Below are positions 1-5,771 of a stretch of 10,164 nt of DNA, in pieces. The DNA lies in assembly GCA_964509505.1 (NCBI GenBank), contig CAZDYP010000181.1, forward strand, positions 1-10,164, in the 5' to 3' direction. Position 1 is the first letter of the stretch. Each line of letters opens with the position of its first letter. A program made the translations under genes and the position numbers. The notes below the pieces were generated by a model. It did not search any database, was not told the DNA's origin, and saw only the letters and a list, made by a program, of their open reading frames with translations. This stretch comes from CAZDYP01 sp964509505. GTDB lineage: Bacteria; Chloroflexota; Anaerolineae; JACRMK01.

Positions 1-108
1 CGCGGGCATAATGATTTCGGAGTTGGGGTTGTGCGCGCAAACGCATGAGGGCGGCAACGATGTGGCAATGCTGGTGCGCGCCGCGCGTGAGCAACGAGAA
101 ACTCCCCA
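1..108. other. Unassigned left edge
   Basis: No gene can be supported here. The plus strand is open from an ATG at 11 but runs into the palindromic element at 109-246 and resembles no family I recognise. The minus strand is open from an ATG at 115-113 to the window edge, giving about 38 residues, and could be the 5' end of a leftward gene. That ATG lies inside the left arm of the palindromic element and has no Shine-Dalgarno sequence upstream. Sequence to the left of the window would settle it. Confidence 0.3.
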
Positions 109-246
109 CGCTCATGTGCAGCTATCGTGCATGGCGGAACACGGTGAAGAGGGGGCGTTCTCGACGTGGTGTGCCGCGCCGCCCGCGCGACCAACAACGG
201 CGAGAGCGCGCGCTCCGCACTGACGCAGGTTTTCTTGACAGGAGCG
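109..246. repeat. Palindromic dispersed element, copy 1
   Basis: Imperfect palindrome of about 138 bp. The outer arms are CGCTCATGT (109-117) and ACAGGAGCG (238-246), which are inverse complements with one mismatch. Inner segments also match in inverted orientation, for example GGGCGTTCTCGACG on the left against the inverse of CGGCGAGAGCGCGC on the right. A second copy lies at 5543-5661. Positions 193-246 and 5608-5661 align without gaps at 45 of 54 bases. Two diverged copies with the same terminal inverted arms in non-coding DNA look like a MITE- or REP-like element. No transposase or target-site duplication was found, so how it moves is unknown. Confidence 0.7.
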
Positions 247-247
247 A

Positions 248-372
248 CTCCCCAATCCCACCTTCAATCCCAACTTCCAACTTCCAACCTCCAACTTCCA
301 ACCCCCAACTTCTAACCTCCAACTTCTAATCTCCAACATTCAATTTGGAATTGGAGGTTTGGGATTGGGGAG
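248..372. repeat. Heptamer tandem array with inverted ends
   Basis: From 272 to 369 the sequence can be cut into 14 consecutive 7-base units with no phase slip. The first ten are variants of AACTTCC. From about 342 the units become the inverse type (AATTGGA, GGTTTGG, GATTGGG). The outer ends, CTCCCCAATCCCA (248-260) and TGGGATTGGGGAG (360-372), are a perfect 13-bp inverted repeat. The pyrimidine-rich arm is much longer than the purine-rich arm, so the fold is lopsided. The array overlaps the 3' end of the deaminase gene and supplies its stop codon. It may act as a transcript-end hairpin, but it has no clear T-tract. Confidence 0.8.
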
Positions 373-844
373 TTTTGAAACCCATCAGCAAATCCAATTC
401 CTCAAGCGAATACTTCGCGTACAAATCGTGGCTCTCCATTGCCAACACACCGCCGACGTAGTTTTTGATGTGTCGCTTCACGTAAGGCATCTCCAACATC
501 TGCGCGGGGACGATGAACTTGTCAGCCAACGCGAACACCACATGATCAATGTCGCTCATCACGATTGCGCCAAGACACATCACGCACGGCTCGACGGTGG
601 TGTAGATGACGCACTCGTGCGGATGCGCTTTGATGTATTTCTCCGCTTGGATGAGCGCGTTCAACTCTGCGTGCGCGATGTCGCTTTGCCGCTTCTGGTG
701 TTGCGCGCGTCCGCGCCCCACGATTTTGCTGTGATGCACGACGACCGCGCCGATAGGACGCTCATTCTGTTGCAGCGCCAGCTCCGCCTCTTGCAATGCT
801 TCGCGCATAAATTTTTCATGATCCAATTCCTCGAAAGTCGTCAT
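326..844 (-). CDS. Cytidine/nucleoside deaminase-fold protein
   Basis: A 172-aa zinc-dependent deaminase of the CDA/TadA superfamily, predicted to be cytosolic and to hydrolyse an amino group from a base or nucleoside. The zinc site is visible: His58-Ala-Glu60 (ligand and proton shuttle) and Pro86-Cys87-x-x-Cys90 (two ligands), within the usual fold containing PIGAVVV near residue 30. The substrate is uncertain. The segment before HAE reads VGRGRAQHQ, whereas TadA and guanine deaminases usually have an Asn where Ala47 sits, so I do not assign tadA. The C-terminal tail after about residue 157 (TPQSQTSNSKLNVGD) is encoded by the heptamer array and ends at a TAG within it, so it is probably an acquired extension without function. 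The start is supported by AAGGAG on the minus strand (854-859), 9 nt before the ATG, and a TATACT -10 box further upstream. Confidence 0.88.
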   Translation of the reverse strand: MTTFEELDHEKFMREALQEAELALQQNERPIGAVVVHHSKIVGRGRAQHQKRQSDIAHAELNALIQAEKYIKAHPHECVIYTTVEPCVMCLGAIVMSDIDHVVFALADKFIVPAQMLEMPYVKRHIKNYVGGVLAMESHDLYAKYSLEELDLLMGFKTPQSQTSNSKLNVGD

Positions 845-853
845 TCGATTCCG

Positions 854-881
854 CTCCTTGTCGCAGCTGAACCAGAGTATA
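854..881 (-). promoter_or_regulatory. Deaminase -10 box and ribosome binding site
   Basis: On the minus strand a TATACT hexamer (881-876), within GTTATACTC, is a good -10 element. Transcription would start near 869, leaving a leader of about 25 nt with AAGGAG (859-854) as Shine-Dalgarno. No convincing -35 box is seen at the expected distance, where the 10-mer repeats begin. It is divergent from the candidate promoter at 934-939. Confidence 0.5.
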
Positions 882-890
882 ACATAATTT

Positions 891-930
891 TATTTCCCCT
901 AATTTCCGCCAATTTCCCTTAGTTTCTCTG
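891..930. repeat. Four 10-bp tandem repeats between divergent genes
   Basis: Four adjacent 10-base units: TATTTCCCCT, AATTTCCGCC, AATTTCCCTT and AGTTTCTCTG, with consensus close to AATTTCCCCT. They fill the space between the two divergent -10 boxes and occupy the likely -35 positions of both genes. Unlike the other arrays, no inverted second half is present. With a repeat period of one DNA helical turn, they could be a binding site for a regulator of both genes, or simply a sequence expansion. Confidence 0.6.
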
Positions 931-933
931 TGT

Positions 934-939
934 TATAAT
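934..939 (+). promoter_or_regulatory. Candidate -10 box, possibly leaderless transcript
   Basis: A perfect TATAAT at 934-939 ends 8 nt before the ATG at 948. Transcription would begin at about 946, at or next to the start codon. No Shine-Dalgarno sequence lies between box and ATG, which fits a leaderless mRNA. No good -35 hexamer is present. Confidence 0.5.
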
Positions 940-947
940 ATCTTATC

Positions 948-2159
948 ATGCAACGTCCTGATTTCTCCGCAGGGGTTTTTGCGTCCGTCACAGAGACGCT
1001 CGCCTTGTGGCTCGCGCGCGGCTGGCAAAGTGTGTCGGCGGAAGTGCAGACGTGGGATGAAACAGACTGGAATGCTGCGGCCTGGGTTGCGTATTGGCAA
1101 GGCGGAATTCCGCGTTGGGTTGAACGCTTGGACGAAGCCAGCGTAGGACAAGATTATATCTTGCCCTACCTCCGCGAAGTCGCTGCCTTCAGCCACGAGC
1201 GCACGCGCCGCATGTTAGACGCCACACAAGAACTGATCATGGGGCTGCGCGCGTTGGGCATAGAGGCCATACCACTTAAGGGCGCGCGCCTCGCGCCCTT
1301 CTACTATCAACCACCGAGCCTGCGTCCCTTCGGCGACGTGGACGTGCTGATTCGCCCCGGCGATGTGCAGGACGCGTGCGCTTGGATGGAGGCGCATGGC
1401 TATACATTTTACTCGCGCTCCGTAGAAGACGTGGTGTATCTGCGTGGCGCACGACTCAACGAAGTCTGGCATCCCGACAACGTCCATCCTATCGAGCTGC
1501 ATTTTCGTCTGCGCGAAGAATTTGGCGGCGCGGGGTTGACGTGGGACCTGAGCGACGACGCTTGGCGCGAATCCACGAAGCAGTCCTATCTGCAAACCGA
1601 AGCCTTGCTCGTCTCACCGATTTTTTTGTTGCGCCATCTGTGCGCGCACACCACGTCGGACATTTTTATTCGGCGCGGCAAGTTGCAACAACTTGAAGAC
1701 ATCGCGCGCGTCGCCCGCACGTTTGCCGCAACGGATTGGCAAATGTTTGCGCGCAGCATTCCAAAATCACGCGCGCGCTTCGTGCATCCTGCGCTGGTCT
1801 TGACCGCGCGCTATTACGACGAGGTGATTGCAGCAGAGGTGTTGCGCGAGCTCTACATGAACCTCACGGATAAGTTGCGCGCATGGGTAGATGGGCTGAC
1901 ACTCGCTGCTGCGTCGGAATCGAATCTGGAGTCGCGCAGCGGCATCGGCTTCTCGCTCGCGCAATTATTGACGGAAACACCCAGCGAGCAAGCGCGCGCC
2001 ATGTTTGTGTCGTTGTGCCCACCGCGTTGGAATCTGATGAAACGCTATCCTCGTCTGGCAGCCTCACCATTCTATCCCTTGTGTTATGTGCTGCTGAATC
2101 TGGATCGCGCGTGGCACATCGCGCGCAAAGCATGGGAGCGCGGAGCGATAACAGTGTAA
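948..2159 (+). CDS. NTP_transf_5-type nucleotidyltransferase family protein
   Basis: A 403-aa protein resembling the uncharacterised nucleotidyltransferase family PF14907. Recognisable parts are the LKGARLAPFYY stretch (110-120), an R-PFGDVDVLI motif (126-135) with Asp130 and Asp132 as likely metal-binding carboxylates, a helix ending MEAHGYTF, and HPIELHFRL (180-188) with a further acidic residue, Glu183. The C-terminal half is helical with no motif I recognise. The family is thought to transfer a nucleotide or related group, but the substrate is generally unknown. Some members occur in peptide-modification clusters beside ABC exporters; here an ABC exporter ATPase follows, but no precursor peptide or PqqD-like protein is visible. 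The start at 948 is the first in-frame ATG and lies 8 nt after a TATAAT box without a Shine-Dalgarno. An alternative start further in would cut off an N-terminal helical region. Confidence 0.75.
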   Translation: MQRPDFSAGVFASVTETLALWLARGWQSVSAEVQTWDETDWNAAAWVAYWQGGIPRWVERLDEASVGQDYILPYLREVAAFSHERTRRMLDATQELIMGLRALGIEAIPLKGARLAPFYYQPPSLRPFGDVDVLIRPGDVQDACAWMEAHGYTFYSRSVEDVVYLRGARLNEVWHPDNVHPIELHFRLREEFGGAGLTWDLSDDAWRESTKQSYLQTEALLVSPIFLLRHLCAHTTSDIFIRRGKLQQLEDIARVARTFAATDWQMFARSIPKSRARFVHPALVLTARYYDEVIAAEVLRELYMNLTDKLRAWVDGLTLAAASESNLESRSGIGFSLAQLLTETPSEQARAMFVSLCPPRWNLMKRYPRLAASPFYPLCYVLLNLDRAWHIARKAWERGAITV

Positions 2160-2160
2160 G

Positions 2161-2307
2161 GTGTCATGGGTCAAGTGTCATGTGTCATGTGCCAAGTGTC
2201 ATGTGTCATGTGCCAAGTGTCATGTGTCATGTTGCCCATCACACTCGACCCTCGACCCTCGACACTTGACCCTCGACCCTCGACCCTCGACACTTGACCC
2301 ATGACAC
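2161..2307. repeat. 21 phased heptamers folding into a palindrome
   Basis: The whole gap between the stop codon at 2157-2159 and the next start codon divides into 21 consecutive 7-base units without a single insertion or deletion. Units 1-10 are of the GTGTCAT, GGGTCAA or GTGCCAA type. Unit 11 (GTTGCCC) is the centre. Units 12-21 are of the TCGACCC, TCGACAC or TTGACCC type. Unit n is the full or partial inverse complement of unit 22-n. The outermost 20 bp (2160-2179 and 2289-2308) match perfectly. The last unit, ATGACAC, contains the start codon of the following ABC gene. As RNA this would form a hairpin of up to about 70 bp with internal mismatches, hiding that start codon. Confidence 0.9.
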
Positions 2308-3305
2308 CCGCAATCATCGCCGAACAGCTCGGCAAAACATTCAGGCAAAACGGCAGCGCGATTGTTGCGGTGCGCGATGTATCGTTGCGCGTCGAGTCAG
2401 GCGAATTGTTTGGTTTGTTCGGACACAACGGCGCAGGCAAAAGCACGCTCGTGCGGATGTTGGCGACGTTGGTGCGCCCCACGCATGGCACAGCGCGCAT
2501 CAACGGCTTCGATCTGGTGTCTGACGAACAGCAGGTGCGCGCCTCGATTGGTTTGGTCGCCAGCGACGAGCGCAGTTTTTATGGACGGTTAAGCGGCGAG
2601 GATAATTTGCGTTTCTATGCCGCGTTGCAAAACGTCCCGCGTCGCGCCATTGCCGAGCGTGTGCGCTATGTGCTGAACCTATTCGGCTTAAGTTCACTCA
2701 CGGCGCGCCCTGCGCAAGCCTATTCAACGGGACAGAAACAGCGCCTTAACATGGCGCGCGCGTTGTTGCACGACCCGCCGATTTTGTTTCTCGATGAGCC
2801 GACAAAGAGCATGGACGTGCAAACGTCAGACTTCGTGAAGGATTTGGTCAAACGCGAATTGGTGGGGCAGCAAGGCAAAACGGTTTTCTTCATCAGCCAC
2901 GAGCTGTACGAAATGGAAAACTTCTGCGACCGTATTGCCGTCATCGCGCGCGGCGAGCTACGCGCGTTAGGCACACCCTTAGAGCTCGTGCGCCAATTGC
3001 CTGCGTCGCCGCGCTATCGTATCGAAGTCGAAGGTCACGTCGCCGCCATTGTATCCGCTCTACAACAGCTCGCGTGTGTGGCAAGCGTGACCACCATCGA
3101 GCAAAGCGATGCCATCGCTACGTTGGAAGTGCGCCCAGCGCCCTCGCTGAATGGCGCGAGTGAACACCCCAACGACGCTTTAGCTTGGCAAATGGCGCTG
3201 TGGCAAACTATCCACGCGAATCACGGACACATCCGCGCCTATCGGCAAAGCAGTAACCGTTCGTTGCGGGATGTGATTCGATACTTCTCGGACGATGCCA
3301 TTTGA
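2301..3305 (+). CDS. ABC-2 exporter ATP-binding protein
   Basis: A 334-aa ATPase subunit of an ABC-2-type exporter, acting at the cytoplasmic face of the membrane. Walker A is GHNGAGKST (41-49), the signature is YSTGQKQR (141-148) and Walker B is ILFLDEPT (161-168) with Asp165 and Glu166. The switch His is His200. In the Q-loop position the sequence reads GLVASDERSFYGRLSG: the usual Gln is absent and an ERSFY motif follows, as I recall from a subgroup of ABC-2 ATPases. Residues after about 210 form the accessory C-terminal domain of DrrA-like subunits. The likely partner is the permease at 4631, with an ArsA-like gene between them. The start codon is unit 21 of the heptamer palindrome and has no Shine-Dalgarno. 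It is accepted because the first beta strand (AIIAEQLGKTF) begins right after it. Confidence 0.9.
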   Translation: MTPAIIAEQLGKTFRQNGSAIVAVRDVSLRVESGELFGLFGHNGAGKSTLVRMLATLVRPTHGTARINGFDLVSDEQQVRASIGLVASDERSFYGRLSGEDNLRFYAALQNVPRRAIAERVRYVLNLFGLSSLTARPAQAYSTGQKQRLNMARALLHDPPILFLDEPTKSMDVQTSDFVKDLVKRELVGQQGKTVFFISHELYEMENFCDRIAVIARGELRALGTPLELVRQLPASPRYRIEVEGHVAAIVSALQQLACVASVTTIEQSDAIATLEVRPAPSLNGASEHPNDALAWQMALWQTIHANHGHIRAYRQSSNRSLRDVIRYFSDDAI

Positions 3306-3310
3306 TTGCC

Positions 3311-3360
3311 TCTTATCTCCCTCATTTCCTCTAAGGGAGATAAGGGGAGATAAAGGAAAA
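3311..3360. repeat. 10-mer array with inverted halves and embedded RBS
   Basis: Five 10-base units occupy nearly the whole 56-bp gap. The first two are pyrimidine-rich (TCTTATCTCC) and the last three purine-rich (TAAGGGGAGA). CTTATCTCCCT (3312-3322) and AGGGAGATAAG (3334-3344) form a perfect 11-bp inverted repeat with an 11-nt loop. The final unit, TAAAGGAAAA, provides the AAAGGA Shine-Dalgarno (3352-3357) of the following gene, 4 nt before its ATG. The unit resembles the one at 891-930. The hairpin has no T-tract and is probably not a terminator. Confidence 0.75.
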
Positions 3361-3361
3361 T

Positions 3362-4525
3362 ATGCGTATCATTCTTTACACCGGCAAAGGTGGTGTGGGC
3401 AAAACATCGGTCGCGGCGGCGACGGCGCTGCGGTGCGCGGAGTTGGGCTATCGCACCATCGTCGTTTCGACGGATGCGGCGCACTCGCTTGGCGATTCAT
3501 TTGATCGTGAGATTGGCAACGAACCCGTCGAGCTCGCGCCCAATCTGAAGGGACAAGAGATTGATGTCTTGCATCAGATGGAACGGTATTGGGGCACGAT
3601 TCAAGAGTGGATTCAATCGGTGCTAGATTGGCGCGGCGTAAATGAGTTAATTGCAGACGAGGCGAGCGTCTTGCCCGGCATGGACGAGCTGGCGAGTTTG
3701 TTGCAAATCGTCCATCTGCGCGACCGCGGCGAGTACGACGTCATCATCGTGGATTGCGCGCCGACAGGCGAGACGTTGCGCCTGCTGTCGTTGCCCGAAG
3801 TCGCGCGTTGGTATCTGGAGCGCATCTTTCCTATCGAACGCAATGCGATGAAGGTGGCGCGCCCCTTGTTACGCAGCTTCACCGACATCCCCTTGCCGAC
3901 GGATGCGGTGTTCGAGACGATCCAGAGTTTGATCTTGCAGCTCAATCAAATGCAAGCGTTGTTGGCGGATACGCGCCAATCGTCGGTGCGGCTGGTACTC
4001 AATCCAGAGAAGATGGTCATCAAGGAAGCGCAACGCACCTTTACCTACGTCAACTTGTATGGCTTCGCGTGTGATGTGGTCATCGCTAATCGGGTGCTGC
4101 CGCAAGCGGCGCAAGCGGGTTACTTTGCGGCGTTGCGCGACACGCAACAAAAATATCTGCAACGCATTGACGAAGCCTTTGCGCCCGTGCCGATTTTACA
4201 ATCGCCACATTTCGAGCAAGAGGTCGTCGGTCTCGCCATGCTGCGGCGCATGGCGACGGCGATTCACGGCGACGCCGACCCGACGAAAATTTTGTATGAG
4301 GGTTCGCCGCAAGTTGTCTCCAAACTCGACGGCAAATTCCAAATGTCGTTACGAATGCCGTTCACCACCAAAGCTGATGTCAAGCTCGCGCGCACGGGCG
4401 ACGAGCTGGCTATCAGTCTTGGCAACTTCCGCCGTAACCTCGTGCTGCCGCGCGCGCTCGCCACGCGCGACATCGCACACGCCAAGTTCGAGGACACGCA
4501 ACTCATTTTGACCTTTGCGGAGTAG
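3362..4525 (+). CDS. ArsA/Get3-family ATPase with HSP20-like tail
   Basis: A 387-aa single-domain ArsA/Get3-type ATPase, predicted cytosolic and dimeric. The deviant Walker A GKGGVGKTS is at 8-16, switch I STDAAHSLGDSF at 36-47, PGMDE at 105-109 and switch II DCAPTGET at 131-138. LVLNPEKM (211-218) and VIANRVLP (240-247) fit the nucleotide-base contact region of the family. The last 70 or so residues (about 315-387, with a DGKFQMSLRMPF segment) look like the ArsA HSP20-like domain found in many bacterial homologues. Cysteines are few (25, 132, 237): neither a CxxC zinc motif nor an obvious ArsA metalloid triad is seen, and no arsB or arsR is nearby, so arsenite transport is not supported. A role in handling membrane or hydrophobic client proteins is possible but unproven. 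It lies between two halves of an ABC exporter. The start is backed by AAAGGA at 3352-3357. Confidence 0.88.
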   Translation: MRIILYTGKGGVGKTSVAAATALRCAELGYRTIVVSTDAAHSLGDSFDREIGNEPVELAPNLKGQEIDVLHQMERYWGTIQEWIQSVLDWRGVNELIADEASVLPGMDELASLLQIVHLRDRGEYDVIIVDCAPTGETLRLLSLPEVARWYLERIFPIERNAMKVARPLLRSFTDIPLPTDAVFETIQSLILQLNQMQALLADTRQSSVRLVLNPEKMVIKEAQRTFTYVNLYGFACDVVIANRVLPQAAQAGYFAALRDTQQKYLQRIDEAFAPVPILQSPHFEQEVVGLAMLRRMATAIHGDADPTKILYEGSPQVVSKLDGKFQMSLRMPFTTKADVKLARTGDELAISLGNFRRNLVLPRALATRDIAHAKFEDTQLILTFAE

Positions 4526-4640
4526 TCGGATAGTCGCGTAGCCGTTTAGTCGTGTAGTCGCATAGTCGCGCAGCGCCACTAACCGACCAAGCGACCAAGC
4601 GACCAAGCGACTAACCGACCAAGCGACTAAATGACTAAAC
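4523..4640. repeat. Phased 8-mer array spanning stop and start codons
   Basis: From 4523 the sequence divides into 14 consecutive 8-base units in register plus a partial unit. Six units of the TAGTCGCG type (4523-4570) are followed by a central CAGCGCCA (4571-4578). Seven units of the CCAAGCGA or CTAACCGA type (4579-4634) then follow. The second type is close to the inverse complement of the first (TCGGTTAG against TCGGATAG). The first unit begins with the TAG stop codon of the ArsA-like gene. Unit 14 (CTAAATGA) contains the ATG of the permease. The architecture is the same as at 2161-2307 but with a different unit and period. Confidence 0.88.
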
Positions 4641-5434
4641 TCCTCGCTTTCACTGCGCACGGTCTGCGACTCGCACTGTCGTATCGCCTTAATTTCGCCA
4701 GTCGTTACGTGGCGATGTTGACCTCGATTGCGTTCTTCTATTTTCTCGCACAGGTTTTTCACGCGTCGCAAAGTCGAGTGCTGCAAAATTACGGCAGCGA
4801 TTATTTCGGATTCCTGCTGCTGGGCGGCGCCTTCTCGACTTATTTGGGTCTGTGCTTGCGGACCTTCTCGGAGCGTCTGCGCGAAGAGTTGTTGATGGGC
4901 ACGTTGGAGCCGTTGGTCGTGACGGCGACGCCGATGACGCTTTCGTTGTTGGGCATCTCGTTGTGGACGCTGATCGAAGGCGCCTTTATCGCCGTGCTGC
5001 AAGTGACCTTGGGTGCGGTGTTGCTTGGCGCGGACTACTCACGCGCCAATTGGCTCTCAGTGATCGTGGTGAGCCTCATCAGCCTCGTGTGCCTCGTCGC
5101 CTGGGGCATTGCCTCGGCGAGCTTCACGCTCATCTTCAAGCGCAGCGACCCCATCAACTGGTTCGTTGGCGCAATCACCTATGTCTTTAGCGGCGTTTTT
5201 TTCCCCATCAGCATCTTGCCCCCGTGGTTGCAAATCATCTCGTACGTCATCCCGTTGACTTACGCGCTCGAAGCGATGCGCGGCGCGATGCTCGTCGGGC
5301 GCACGTTGAGTGAGCTCGGGTTGCCTTTGCTGGCGCTCACACTGTTCACGGTGTTGCTGTTGCCGTTGAGCATCCTCGCATTGCGTCGCGCCATCAATTA
5401 CTTGCGCGAGACCGGGAGTTTGAGTCATTACTAA
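4631..5434 (+). CDS. ABC-2 type transporter permease
   Basis: A 267-aa integral inner-membrane protein with about six hydrophobic segments, near residues 24-43, 56-77, 105-133, 140-167, 176-195 and 230-252. The cytoplasmic loop with REELLMGTLEPLVVTATP (84-101) and the FSGVFFPISILPPWLQ stretch followed by PLTYALEAMR are typical of ABC-2 membrane proteins (PF01061). It should form the channel with the ATPase encoded at 2301-3305. Substrate cannot be told; the group includes polysaccharide, lipid, drug and peptide exporters. The start lies inside an 8-mer repeat unit and has no Shine-Dalgarno, so translation may depend on coupling or on opening of the repeat hairpin. No upstream in-frame start gives a better fit. 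No T-tract terminator follows it; the next element is a palindromic repeat at 5451-5517. Confidence 0.87.
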   Translation: MTKLLAFTAHGLRLALSYRLNFASRYVAMLTSIAFFYFLAQVFHASQSRVLQNYGSDYFGFLLLGGAFSTYLGLCLRTFSERLREELLMGTLEPLVVTATPMTLSLLGISLWTLIEGAFIAVLQVTLGAVLLGADYSRANWLSVIVVSLISLVCLVAWGIASASFTLIFKRSDPINWFVGAITYVFSGVFFPISILPPWLQIISYVIPLTYALEAMRGAMLVGRTLSELGLPLLALTLFTVLLLPLSILALRRAINYLRETGSLSHY

Positions 5435-5450
5435 CTCACCTTACGCGATC

Positions 5451-5517
5451 ATTGCGAGCGAGGCGCAGCAATCCCCACTTGGGGCGCAGAGATTGCTTCG
5501 CACACAGCGCTCGCAAT
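5451..5517. repeat. ATTGCGAG-type palindromic repeat
   Basis: The outer arms ATTGCGAGCG (5451-5460) and CGCTCGCAAT (5508-5517) are perfect inverse complements. Inside them are GCAATC (5468-5473) and GATTGC (5491-5496), and at the centre CCCC/GGGG around ACTT (5473-5484). From memory, ATTGCGAG...GCAATC palindromes are widespread intergenic repeats in many bacteria. Sitting 17 bp after the permease gene, it could protect the mRNA 3' end, but without a T-tract it is not a standard terminator. Confidence 0.65.
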
Positions 5518-5541
5518 AGACTCTCTGTGTAATGTGGGTTA

Positions 5542-5662
5542 CCGCTCATGTACAGCAAGCGTGCGGAGTGAGGCGGCGGCGTTCTCTAACGCTGTCTGCG
5601 CGCGACAAACAACGTCGAGAGCGCGCCCTCCGCACAGACGCGCCGTTCCTTGACATGAGCGG
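5542..5662. repeat. Palindromic dispersed element, copy 2
   Basis: The outer arms CCGCTCATGT (5542-5551) and ACATGAGCGG (5653-5662) are a perfect 10-bp inverted repeat. Further in, GTGCGGAG (5561-5568) matches the inverse of CTCCGCAC (5628-5635), and GCGTTCTCTAACG mirrors CGTCGAGAGCGC, so nearly the whole element is one palindrome. It is the second copy of the element at 109-246 and is about 19 bp shorter, mostly in the left arm. The rest of the gap, up to the promoter at 5772, is AT-rich, with a second TTGACA at 5709-5714 lacking a matching -10 box. Confidence 0.7.
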
Positions 5663-5771
5663 GGGTTATCACATCGGTCATAAAAGCAAAACCTAGCTTG
5701 TGTTCAAATTGACAGCTGATTTTGCCCATATTTCCCGCACAAAATAATTTTTCTGAAAAGTTTCATAAAAA

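Noticed and set aside
1..115. Possible 5' end of a leftward gene on the minus strand
   Set aside because: About 38 codons are open to the edge, but the ATG lies in the arm of a repeat and has no ribosome binding site; too short to judge, so it is mentioned only under the left edge.
11..223. Open frame on the plus strand at the left edge
   Set aside because: It has no Shine-Dalgarno, runs through most of the palindromic element and resembles no family; composition explains an open frame of this size in such DNA.
359..922. Long plus-strand open frame opposite the deaminase gene
   Set aside because: It is the antisense of a gene with clear catalytic motifs; its translation is rich in His, Leu and Arg with no recognisable domain.
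2161..2307. CRISPR array
   Set aside because: Units are 7 bases, contiguous, and have no unique spacers; no cas gene is present.
3362..4525. Arsenite efflux ATPase (arsA)
   Set aside because: No paired ArsA domain, no apparent metalloid-binding cysteines, and no arsB, arsD or arsR nearby; the broader ArsA/Get3 family call is kept.
5709..5714. Second TTGACA upstream of sufC as a second promoter
   Set aside because: No -10-like hexamer is found 16-18 nt downstream; the nearest candidate, CATATT, is only 12 nt away.
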